NCBI GenBank assembly: GCA_028287185.1
Contig: JAQBQD010000051.1
Coordinates: 1 to 34,417, forward strand
Length of the DNA: 34,417 nucleotides
Direction: 5' to 3'
Origin: Gemmatimonadota bacterium
Lineage (GTDB): Bacteria; Gemmatimonadota; Gemmatimonadetes; Longimicrobiales; Longimicrobiaceae
Below are positions 1-7,348 of the stretch, piece after piece (positions within the stretch are counted from its first letter, which is position 1; each line of letters opens with the position of its first letter). Both the position numbers and the translations under genes were made by a program. The notes below the pieces were generated by a model. It saw only the letters and a list, made by a program, of their open reading frames with translations. It searched no databases and was not told the DNA's origin.

Positions 1-633
1 CGCGACAGCGGGACCTTCGATGCGGTAGTGCGTGTCGCGCCAGTGATCGGGATCCGGCGCGTGACCGTCCCATTTGTCCGCGATGCCGACGCCGCCGGTA
101 AATCCGATCGACCCGTCCACGATCAGCAGCTTGCGGTGCGTGCGGTTGTTCATGCGGTCGATGGTGTACCACTTCGGCGGGTGATACTTCTCGATCTCCA
201 CGCCCGCCTCGCGCATGCGCTGGATTGCGTTCTCGTCCATTTTCTGGCTGCCGAGCCAGTCGAGCGTGACGTGTACTTTGACGCCGCGTCTCGCGCGTTC
301 CGAGAGGGCGTCGGCGAATGCCCTGCCAATGTCGCCCGACCAGTAGATGTAAGTCTCGAACGTCACCGTCTTCTTCGCCGACCGTATCGCCTGGAGCATC
401 GCCGGAAATATCTGCTCGCCGTTGAGCAGAGTGTCCACGCGATTACCTTCGAGCAGCGGCGGCCCGAGCAGGGTCCCCATCGCTCGCGCGAACTGCGGAT
501 CGCCGACGCCGTACTCGTGCCTCACCTCTTCGCGGATTCGTTTTTCGCTCGCCGTGAAATTAAGAACTGTAATGGTCAGGACGATCGTGGCGAGCAGCGC
601 GACGCCTACTGCACTGATGCGTTTAGTGTTCAT
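1..633 (-). CDS. Phospholipase D / cardiolipin synthase-like protein (3' end outside window)
   Basis: Read on the minus strand from ATG at 633, the frame stays open for 211 codons to the window edge, so the C-terminal half is missing. A hydrophobic N-terminal anchor (about residues 9-26) is followed by a PLD N-lobe with TFETYIYWSGDIG and a complete first HKD motif, HRKLLIVDG, with H166, K168 and D173. This is the signature of the PLD superfamily; cardiolipin synthases pair two such motifs to transesterify phosphatidylglycerol at the inner membrane. The second HKD motif would lie outside the window, so cardiolipin synthase versus another PLD phosphodiesterase cannot be decided. It is divergent from katE with 82 bp between the starts. 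Codon use is less extreme in GC3 than in most of the window and resembles the first part of katE. Confidence 0.85.
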   Translation of the reverse strand, partial: MNTKRISAVGVALLATIVLTITVLNFTASEKRIREEVRHEYGVGDPQFARAMGTLLGPPLLEGNRVDTLLNGEQIFPAMLQAIRSAKKTVTFETYIYWSGDIGRAFADALSERARRGVKVHVTLDWLGSQKMDENAIQRMREAGVEIEKYHPPKWYTIDRMNNRTHRKLLIVDGSIGFTGGVGIADKWDGHAPDPDHWRDTHYRIEGPAVA

Positions 634-715
634 GGCGCGCGATTGTAGCGTTTGCGGCGAACCCCTGGGCATAGCAGTTGCTGTCCAGCGGATTCAATTC
701 ACACAGGTAAATCTC

Positions 716-3214
716 ATGGCCGCGCGCAAACAAACCCGTAAGACTGGAGGCACCGCAAACGCCTCTTCTGCCAGCTCGAAATCCAGTGCCAGCGCCGCGA
801 AGACTTCGTCACGCTCGACGATGAGCGGGCCGGCACGCAAAGGCGGCGCAGCCGATATCACCGATGCCGCCACCGCAAAGATCGCCGGCACCGAGGCCGT
901 TGCGGCCTCGTTCCCTTTCAATGCCGCGAAGCCGGGCGAGTTCGCCGAGGCCGCGATGGATCCGCCGCAGGGCCAGTCGGTCGAGCCGCCGCACCCGATG
1001 GTGACCGGCAGCACGCTGACTGAAGTGAACGCGTCGGAGAAAGTCGGTAAAGGCAATCCGCAGATCAGTTTCAATCCGACGAATGGGCCGCTCGATCGCG
1101 TGCGCGTCGATTCGGGCGGCCGCGTGCTCACGACCAATCAGGGCGTGCCGATCGCGGACAACCAGAATTCGCTCAAGGCGGGGCTGCGCGGGCCCACGCT
1201 CATGGAAGATTTCATCCTCCGCGAAAAAATCACCCACTTCGACCACGAGCGCATTCCCGAGCGCATCGTGCACGCGCGCGGGTCGGGGGCGCACGGGTAC
1301 TTCCAGGTCTACGAGCCGCTGGCGCCGCTCACGCGCGCGCACTTCCTCCAGGACCCGTCGGCGCAGACGCCGGTGTTCGTGCGCTTCAGCACGGTGGCGG
1401 GGTCGCGCGGGTCCACGGACCTTGCCCGCGACGTGCGCGGGTTCGCGGTGAAGTTCTACACGCAGGAGGGGATCTTCGACCTGGTGGGCAACAACATCCC
1501 CGTGTTCTTCATCCAGGACGCCCTCAATTTCCCCGACCTGATCCACGCGGTGAAGCCCGAGCCGCACAACGAGATCCCCCAGGCCGCGTCGGCGCACGAC
1601 ACCTTCTGGGACTTCATCTCGCTGATGCCCGAGAGCATGCACATGGTCATGTGGGTGATGAGCGACCGCGCCATCCCCCGCAGCTACCGCATGATGGAGG
1701 GCTTCGGGGTGCACACCTTCCGCGTGGTGAACGAGGCGGGCGAGAGCCACTTCGTGAAGTTCCACTGGAAGCCGCTGCTGGGCACGCACCAGGTGGTGTG
1801 GGACGAGGCGCAGAAGATCTCGGGCAAGGACCCGGACTTCCACCGCGGCGACCTGTGGGAAGCCATCGAGGGCGGCGACTTTCCCGAGTGGGAGCTGGGG
1901 CTGCAGGTGGTGCCCGAGGCGGACGAGCACAGGTTCGACTTCGACCTGCTGGACCCCACCAAGATCATTCCCGAGGAGCTGGTGCCGGTGCGGCGGGTGG
2001 GAAAGCTGGTGCTGAACCGCAACCCGGACAACTTCTTCGCCGAGACGGAGCAGGTGGCCTTCCACATCGGCCACGTGGTGCCGGGCATCGACTTCACCAA
2101 CGACCCGCTGCTGCAGGGGCGCCTGTTCAGCTACACCGACACGCAGCTCAAGCGCCTGGGCGGCCCCAACTTCCACGAGATCCCCATCAACCGCCCCCTG
2201 GCGCCGGTGCACAACAACCAGCGCGACGGGCACATGCGGCAGACCATCAACCGCGGTCGGGTGAGCTACGAGCCCAACTCGCTGGCGGCGGGCTGCCCCT
2301 TCCAGGCGGGGCGCGCGGACGGCGGGTTCGCCAGCTACGGGGAGCGCACCGACGCCCACAAGGTGCGCGAACGCAGCGACAGCTTCTTCGACCACTACAC
2401 GCAGGCGGCGCTCTTCTTCCGCAGCCAGGCGCCGCACGAGCAGGCGCACATCGCGAAGGCGCTCAGCTTCGAGTTGGGGATGGTGCAGTCGACGGCCATC
2501 CGCCGCCGCATGCTGGTGCACCTGGGCAACGTGGACGATGGGCTGGCGGCGCTGGTGGCGGCGCGCCTGGGGATGGAGGTGCCGGCGGCGACGGAGCTGG
2601 ACCTGCCGCTGAACATGGGCTACCCCGCGGACGCGGAGCCCGCGCGCTACCAGCCGCACCCCGCGAAGGCGCCGGCGGACGTGGGCACCTCGCCCGCGCT
2701 GAGCATGACGCACCTTCCGGGCGGGGGCATCCGCACGCGCAAGGTGGCGGTGCTGGTGGCCGACGGCGTGGACGGCGACGACCTGGCGGCCATCAAGGCG
2801 GCGCTGGAGGCGGAAGGCGCCAAGGCGAAGACCATCGCGCCGCGCCTGGGCGTGGTGAAGACGGCAGACGGCAAGGCCGTGATGGCCGACATGAGCCTGC
2901 TGAACGCGGCCTCGGTGCTGTTCGACGCGGTCTACGTGCCCGGCGGCGAGGCGAGCGCGGCGGCGCTGGCGCTGGAGGCGGACGCCGTGCACTTCGTGAA
3001 CGAGGCGTTCAAGCACTGCAAGGCGGTGGGTGCCAGCGGCGCGGGCGTGGATTTCCTGCGCGGCACGGCGCTGGCCGCCGCCGGCGCCCTGGACGGCGGC
3101 GACGTGGCCGTGGCGACGGGCAATGCGGCCGCGGACGTGGCCGGCGCGTTCATCGCCGCGATAGCCGCGCACCGCAACTGGGACCGCGAGATGACGGGTG
3201 GCGTGCCGGCGTGA
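716..3214 (+). CDS. katE: Catalase HPII, large-subunit clade 2 monofunctional catalase
   Basis: This gene encodes a cytoplasmic haem catalase that dismutates hydrogen peroxide to water and oxygen (832 aa; E. coli HPII has 753). The catalytic pair is H186 (in [14 protein letters not shown]) and N259 (in [13 protein letters not shown]), 73 residues apart as in HPII H128/N201. The proximal haem ligand is Y473 in RLFSYTDTQ, and H450 matches the HPII His that crosslinks to that Tyr. The last ~150 residues form the flavodoxin/DJ-1-like domain of large catalases ([22 protein letters not shown]). Residues 1-80 are a low-complexity Ala/Ser/Lys-rich extension. The frame is open upstream to 422, but ATG 716 starts the recognisable N-terminus and leaves a divergent promoter space. 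Codon use shifts near 1260, with AAA, GAT, AAT and GGT common before and rare after. Confidence 0.95.
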   Translation: MAARKQTRKTGGTANASSASSKSSASAAKTSSRSTMSGPARKGGAADITDAATAKIAGTEAVAASFPFNAAKPGEFAEAAMDPPQGQSVEPPHPMVTGSTLTEVNASEKVGKGNPQISFNPTNGPLDRVRVDSGGRVLTTNQGVPIADNQNSLKAGLRGPTLMEDFILREKITHFDHERIPERIVHARGSGAHGYFQVYEPLAPLTRAHFLQDPSAQTPVFVRFSTVAGSRGSTDLARDVRGFAVKFYTQEGIFDLVGNNIPVFFIQDALNFPDLIHAVKPEPHNEIPQAASAHDTFWDFISLMPESMHMVMWVMSDRAIPRSYRMMEGFGVHTFRVVNEAGESHFVKFHWKPLLGTHQVVWDEAQKISGKDPDFHRGDLWEAIEGGDFPEWELGLQVVPEADEHRFDFDLLDPTKIIPEELVPVRRVGKLVLNRNPDNFFAETEQVAFHIGHVVPGIDFTNDPLLQGRLFSYTDTQLKRLGGPNFHEIPINRPLAPVHNNQRDGHMRQTINRGRVSYEPNSLAAGCPFQAGRADGGFASYGERTDAHKVRERSDSFFDHYTQAALFFRSQAPHEQAHIAKALSFELGMVQSTAIRRRMLVHLGNVDDGLAALVAARLGMEVPAATELDLPLNMGYPADAEPARYQPHPAKAPADVGTSPALSMTHLPGGGIRTRKVAVLVADGVDGDDLAAIKAALEAEGAKAKTIAPRLGVVKTADGKAVMADMSLLNAASVLFDAVYVPGGEASAAALALEADAVHFVNEAFKHCKAVGASGAGVDFLRGTALAAAGALDGGDVAVATGNAAADVAGAFIAAIAAHRNWDREMTGGVPA

Positions 3215-3225
3215 TGCAGGAAAAG

Positions 3226-3255
3226 CCCGGGCGGCGCCAGGGGGCGCCGCCCGGG
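3226..3255 (+). terminator. Hairpin terminator after katE
   Basis: A perfect 13-bp stem (3226-3238 paired with 3243-3255) with loop AGGG begins 12 bases after the katE stop. There is no T tract, as with most hairpins in this window. Confidence 0.7.
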
Positions 3256-3472
3256 GGGACGGGCGTGCCACAACCGAACCCGATCGATGGCGTCTGTCAT
3301 CCTAGCAGGACAGCCGACGACGATCTCACTGAGTCGGCAGAGGTCGGCCCCGTCCACTACTGCCCAGCGCGACCAAGCGCGGAGATCGCTGTCGTGACAC
3401 GGAACAACGTTTGCTGCCGAAATGTGGAATGCACCACGCTCCATCCTCCATCACTCACGCGGGAGCAGGCAG

Positions 3473-3682
3473 ATGCGCAAGATCCGATTGGACCTCGACA
3501 AGCTGGACGTGGAGACGTTCGACACCAGCGCCGCGGACAGCGACGGGCGCGGCACCGTGCACGGGCACGACTACAGCCAGGTGGGCACCTGCGACGCCCG
3601 CGTGGCCACGTGCCAGCCCGGCGGCACCTGTCGCTGCGCCACCCTCAAGACCTGCACCGTTCTGTTCGACGACGTGATCTAG
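3473..3682 (+). CDS. Small Cys/Thr-rich peptide, candidate orphan RiPP precursor
   Basis: ATG 3473 has a good Shine-Dalgarno sequence (GGGAG, 7 nt upstream) and gives a 69-aa peptide. The first half is charged and leader-like (MRKIRLDLDKLDVETFDT, with a repeating L-D-L pattern ending in VETF). After a GRGTVHGHD segment, the second half has five cysteines, four of them directly preceded by Thr (GTC, ATC, GTC, KTC), which would be a natural substrate for dehydration and thioether formation. This leader/core layout is inferred to be a ribosomally made, modified peptide precursor. No LanB, LanM, radical-SAM or YcaO gene and no exporter lies in the window, so any enzyme must act from elsewhere. 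A long strong hairpin follows. Alternatives are a small secreted Cys-rich peptide or a metal-binding peptide. Confidence 0.65.
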   Translation: MRKIRLDLDKLDVETFDTSAADSDGRGTVHGHDYSQVGTCDARVATCQPGGTCRCATLKTCTVLFDDVI

Positions 3683-3727
3683 AACGCACCGGCGGCGGAG
3701 GAACGACACCCGTCATCTGGATGAACC

Positions 3728-3768
3728 GAAGCGCGGCCGGCGATCGACACGATCGTGGGCCGCGCTTC
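3728..3768 (+). terminator. Hairpin terminator after the small peptide gene
   Basis: GAAGCGCGGCC (3728-3738) pairs perfectly with 3758-3768. An inner 5-bp stem (3741-3745 with 3751-3755) makes a long, almost continuous hairpin. It can also stop transcription arriving from the convergent GGDEF gene. Confidence 0.7.
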
Positions 3769-3860
3769 TGTTGGAGTGGTCCGGCGGCATCGGCCGCGCC
3801 AGCACCGGCCGCGGATGCCGGCTGTGTTGCGCAGCGACGTCCCGCCTGCGCTCCCCCGCC

Positions 3861-5759
3861 CTACACGCCCGCCAGGTCCACGCGGTTCCGGCCGCCGGCC
3901 TTGGCGCGGTAGAGCGAGTCGTCGGCGCGCTTGCTGACCTCGCCGAAGCCGGCGTCGGCCGGCGTTCGCTCGGCCACGCCCACGCTCAGCGTCACGCGCA
4001 GGCCGGGCGCGACCTCATCCCAGTCCAGGCCCTCCACGGCGCCGCGCAGGCGCTCGGCCACCTCCAGCGCGCGGGCGGCGTCCGTGCGCGGCAGCACCAC
4101 CACGAACTCCTCGCCGCCCGTGCGCCCCACGTGGTCGCCCTCGCGCAGCGCGGCGCGGCAGGCGGCGGCCACGCGGCGCAGCACCTCGTCGCCCACGTCG
4201 TGCCCGTGCTCGTCGTTCACGCGCTTGAAGTGGTCCACGTCCAGCGCCAGCACGCTGAACGGCGCGGCCTGGCGGCGGGCGTCGTGCAGGCCCTCGTCGG
4301 CCAGCGCCAGCAGGTGCCGGCGGTTGGGCAGGCGCGTCAGCTCGTCGGTGAGCGCCATGGTGCGCATGCGGCGCTCGGCGGCCACGTGCTTGAAGACGAG
4401 CCACGCCAGCACCGCCACGATCCCGAACCCGAGCGCGATCACCGCCGTCTGCAGCGCGCGGATGCGGGCGCCGTCGGCCAACGCCTGGCCCCGCAGCCGG
4501 TTCTCGCGCAGCAGGGCGCGGTTCTCGGCCTCCTTCTTCTCGGTGTCGAACTGCACGCGAAGCCGCGAGGTGTGCTCCTCCTTGAGCCGCTCGGCCAGCT
4601 CGCGCTGCAGGTCGAGCTGGGCCGTCCGCGCCTCGAAGGCGTGCCGCCAGTCGCCCAGCCCCGCGAAGGCCAGCGCGCGCTCGGCGTGCACCCGCTCCAG
4701 GAAGCGCGCGTTGCGGGGCTTCTCGAAGCGCGCGCGGGCCGTCTCCAGGTCGGCCAGCGCCTCCGTCCACCGCCCCAGCTTGTCGAGCGCAACCGCCCGC
4801 GACAGCCGCGCCTGCGCCCCGCGCTCGGCGTCGCCCGCGCGGTCGAAGTGCGCCAGCGCCTGGCCGAACCAGCCCAGTGCCTGCGCCGGCCGGCCCTGCT
4901 TGGCCAGCACGATGCCGATGGAGCGCTGCGTGTACGCCGCCTCGCCCGCGTCGCCGGCCCGCTGCTCCAGCTCCAGCGCGCGCCGGTAGTAGCCCAGCGC
5001 CCCCGCCAGGTCGCCCTTGCTCTCGTAGGTGCTGCCCAGGTTGTAGTATGCCGTCGATACGCCCTCACCGAGCCCCGCCGCCCGGTTGGCCTCCAGCACC
5101 TGGCGGTAGTACTCGATGGCGCGGTCGTAGTCAGCCACCCGCGCATCGGCATAGAGGTTTGCGATGTCGATCAGCGTGTAGCGCTGGCGGCCGGCGTTCC
5201 CCAGCCGGCGGTACAGCCCGTACGCCTGCTTGAAGTCCTCCAGCCCCCCCGCCATCTCGCCGCGGTAGTACCGCAGCTCCCCGCGGAACACGGAGGCGTC
5301 CGCCAGCAGCCGCGCGTCCCCCAGCCGCCGCCCCTCGGCCGCGCCGAAGTCGTAGTCCGCCGCCGCCGCGTCCAGCGCGCCCGCCTCGGAGCTCGCGTAT
5401 CCCCGGCACACGCGCAGGTCGGCCACGGCACGCGCATCCCCCGCGCGCGCCGCCTCCGCCATCCCGTGCTCCGCCGCGCGCACCACGGCGGGCGCCTCGG
5501 CCGTGCTCGCCAGCGACCAGCAGCGCAGCCCCAGCGCCCGCATGCGCAGCGGGCGGTCCGCGGGCGCCGTCAGAAGCGGCAGCGCGCGGTCCAGCAGCCG
5601 CAGCGCGCCCGCGTCGTCCATGTCCTGCATCCGCTCGGCCCGGTCCACCAGCGCACGCCCGTCCATCGGCGGCGCGTCCGCCCCGGACGCGCCCCGCTGC
5701 GCCGCCAGCCCGGGGGCCGCGAGCGCCATCGCCAGCATGCAGGGGAGGATGCGCTTCAC
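3861..5759 (-). CDS. TPR-repeat diguanylate cyclase (GGDEF), membrane anchored
   Basis: A predicted sensor enzyme of 632 aa that makes cyclic di-GMP from two GTP. A Sec signal peptide (VKRILPCMLAMALAAPGLAAQ) leads into about nine tetratricopeptide repeats in the periplasm (repeats such as AYYNLGSTYESKGDLAGALGYYRRALELE). A coiled coil, one transmembrane helix (about residues 438-457) and a cytoplasmic GGDEF domain follow. The active-site motif is GGEEF at about 548-552, and the inhibitory RxxD site (REGD) lies five residues before it, so product inhibition is expected. The GTG start at 5759 is chosen because it begins the signal peptide; the upstream ATG at 5951 lies beyond the terminator hairpin of the preceding gene. 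The Shine-Dalgarno sequence is weak. Confidence 0.9.
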   Translation of the reverse strand: MKRILPCMLAMALAAPGLAAQRGASGADAPPMDGRALVDRAERMQDMDDAGALRLLDRALPLLTAPADRPLRMRALGLRCWSLASTAEAPAVVRAAEHGMAEAARAGDARAVADLRVCRGYASSEAGALDAAAADYDFGAAEGRRLGDARLLADASVFRGELRYYRGEMAGGLEDFKQAYGLYRRLGNAGRQRYTLIDIANLYADARVADYDRAIEYYRQVLEANRAAGLGEGVSTAYYNLGSTYESKGDLAGALGYYRRALELEQRAGDAGEAAYTQRSIGIVLAKQGRPAQALGWFGQALAHFDRAGDAERGAQARLSRAVALDKLGRWTEALADLETARARFEKPRNARFLERVHAERALAFAGLGDWRHAFEARTAQLDLQRELAERLKEEHTSRLRVQFDTEKKEAENRALLRENRLRGQALADGARIRALQTAVIALGFGIVAVLAWLVFKHVAAERRMRTMALTDELTRLPNRRHLLALADEGLHDARRQAAPFSVLALDVDHFKRVNDEHGHDVGDEVLRRVAAACRAALREGDHVGRTGGEEFVVVLPRTDAARALEVAERLRGAVEGLDWDEVAPGLRVTLSVGVAERTPADAGFGEVSKRADDSLYRAKAGGRNRVDLAGV

Positions 5760-5910
5760 GGAAGCGTCACGGGCGTCGGGAGATCCGGGGGGGCTGGATG
5801 CGTCGGGGACAGGCGTCGGCGTGGGAACACTGCCGCGCCGACGCAGTAGTTTGCGCACGCGCGCGCCGCTCCACAAGCGTTTGCGCGCCACGTCGGGCGG
5901 CGTGGATGCG

Positions 5911-5943
5911 CGGAAGGCCCGGACGCGGTGTCCGGGCCTTCCG
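5911..5943 (-). terminator. Hairpin terminator after the Spy/CpxP-like gene
   Basis: A perfect 14-bp stem (5911-5924 with 5930-5943) and 5-base loop sit 21 bases downstream of the stop of the 5965-6543 gene. It separates that gene from the GGDEF gene. Confidence 0.75.
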
Positions 5944-5964
5944 TGGCTCATGCCTCCGCGTCCG

Positions 5965-6543
5965 TCAGGACTGCGGATGCCCGGCGGGCGGTGGGCCGCC
6001 TTCGCCCGGATGCCGCATCCCTTCGCCGCCGTGGCCGTGCATCTCCCCGCCGTGCATCCCGGGGCCGCCGTGCCCGCCCGGGCCGCCCGCGCCGTGCATG
6101 TGCTCGGCCATCATCTCGAAGGCGCTCGCGAGCTGGTCGGGGGTGAGCACCGTCAGCGCGTCGCGCAGGTCGGCGTGCGACGCGTCGTGCTCCTGCTCCA
6201 TCGCCTGGTGCATGCGCTGCATGTCGGCCGCGCTGGGCTGCTGGCCGGGCTGCATGCCGCGGTGGGCGGCCTCCATGCCGGCGTGCAGCGCCTGCATGCG
6301 CTCCTGCGCGCGCCGGGTGATGGCGGCCAGGCGCTGCACCTGCGCGTCGCTGAGCTTCAGCGCGCCCGTCTGCGACAGCAGCATGCCCGCCACGTGCGCG
6401 CCCAGCCCGCCGGGTCCGCCCGGGCCCCCAGGGTGCATGGCGTGCATCGCGTGCGTGCCTTCCGCGGGGCCGGGGCCCTGCGCCACGACGGGCGCGGCGG
6501 CCACCGACAGGCCGAGAAGCGTAAGGACTGCCAGGCGTTTCAT
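5965..6543 (-). CDS. Spy/CpxP-like periplasmic protein rich in His, Met and Gly
   Basis: A 192-aa exported protein. ATG 6543 is preceded by GGAG at 8 nt spacing and starts a clear signal peptide (MKRLAVLTLLGLSVAAAPVVAQ). The mature part is helical, with LKLSDAQVQRLAAI and a later LTPDQLASAFEMM segment. These resemble the LTxxQ motifs of the Spy/CpxP/ZraP group, which chaperone periplasmic proteins and bind metal. Both ends carry His/Met/Gly tracts (THAMHAMHPGG; GGPGMHGGEMHGHGGEGMRHPG), so copper or another soft metal is a plausible ligand; this is inference. The gene stands alone, bounded by its own terminator. Confidence 0.75.
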   Translation of the reverse strand: MKRLAVLTLLGLSVAAAPVVAQGPGPAEGTHAMHAMHPGGPGGPGGLGAHVAGMLLSQTGALKLSDAQVQRLAAITRRAQERMQALHAGMEAAHRGMQPGQQPSAADMQRMHQAMEQEHDASHADLRDALTVLTPDQLASAFEMMAEHMHGAGGPGGHGGPGMHGGEMHGHGGEGMRHPGEGGPPPAGHPQS

Positions 6544-6790
6544 TGGATGATCTCCGTGCGGCTGGGTGGAAATGCGCGGCGACACCGTCCGCCGTGAGTG
6601 GAAGACGCCCTCGCCGCCACGAACGTTAACGGGCACCCAGCTGTCCGGCCGCCGCCCGTCGAGTCCAACCCGAACACCGTCGTCCCCGGGCGCGCAGGAA
6701 CCAGGCCGCCCCGGCTCCGCGGAAGACGCTGAGGCAGCCGACGCCGTTCGCGGACCGACGGCCGGATCGGACGCGAGCAGGGGGTCCGCG

Positions 6791-6979
6791 CTAGTAGAGG
6801 TCCGACTTCAACACCCGCGTCCCGCCGTCCTCCTTCAGCCGCAGGAAGAACCTGCCGCGCACGCGCAACGCAGGCGTGCCGTACGACGTTCCCTCCTCCA
6901 CGCCCGGCAGCGCGAGCGCCATCCCGCGCACCTGGCCGAAGGCCACGCCGACGCCTTCGCCCGGCGATTCCCCGGCCAT
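6791..6979 (-). pseudogene. Truncated MmcQ/YjbR-family protein
   Basis: From ATG 6979, with a purine-rich GGGGGG 6 nt upstream, only 62 residues are coded. VRGMALALPGVEEGTSYGTPALRVRGRFFLRLKEDG is, in two overlapping pieces, the N-terminal half of the MmcQ/YjbR family (about 110-120 aa when complete). The frame stops at TAG right after KSDLY, where the family normally continues with an acidic stretch and a TDHY-like segment. I could not find a convincing continuation in the other two frames over 6600-6790. It is either a decayed gene or a short variant. The family has a wHTH-like/double-wing fold of uncertain role. Confidence 0.55.
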
Positions 6980-7253
6980 GATGATCCCCCCCGGGAACAC
7001 GGAATCGGCACTCCCAACGATGGGTGGACGAGCATCGCAACGGAAGAGCCTTTGTGCATGCGCAACGTCCGGAGCCCTGATCCCGCCCGCGCAGAGGCGC
7101 CGGGGGCTGAAAGGGGTCGCAGGGGACGGGAGACTGCGCGTCCGGTCTGGAAAGGTGGCGGAGTGGACGCCCGGCAAGCCGCTACCTTTCGCCGCGGCGA
7201 GCGCCGCGAAACGGATGGCGTAGGTACGTTATGCGTCACAAAGGAGCGTCGGT
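6980..7253. other. Intergenic region without a recognisable gene
   Basis: The space between the truncated MmcQ gene and the promoter of the nuclease gene has open frames on both strands, but none shows a start with a ribosome site and a protein-like composition. Confidence 0.5.
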
Positions 7254-7282
7254 TTGCCCAAACATCCATTCCCTTATATCCT
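7254..7282 (+). promoter_or_regulatory. Possible sigma-70-type promoter for the nuclease lipoprotein
   Basis: TTGCCC (7254-7259), a 17-bp spacer and TATCCT (7277-7282) lie in a locally AT-richer stretch about 66 bases before the ATG. The match is partial and no operator was seen. Confidence 0.35.
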
Positions 7283-7348
7283 TACTGACCTTCAACTTCG
7301 CGGCTCCCTGGATGTCTCCCGGCCGCAACCCCTTCACCTGGGTGGTCC

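Noticed and set aside
809..3271. Long minus-strand open frame opposite katE
   Set aside because: Product is Arg/His/Val-rich with no fold-like pattern; it is a shadow of high-GC third positions in the catalase gene.
3422..3472. N-terminal extension of the small Cys peptide from ATG 3422
   Set aside because: ATG 3473 has the better ribosome site (GGGAG at 7 nt) and gives a charged, leader-like start; the extension is not protein-like.
5760..5951. Upstream start of the GGDEF protein at ATG 5951
   Set aside because: It lies beyond the terminator hairpin at 5911-5943 and would hide the signal peptide that begins at GTG 5759.
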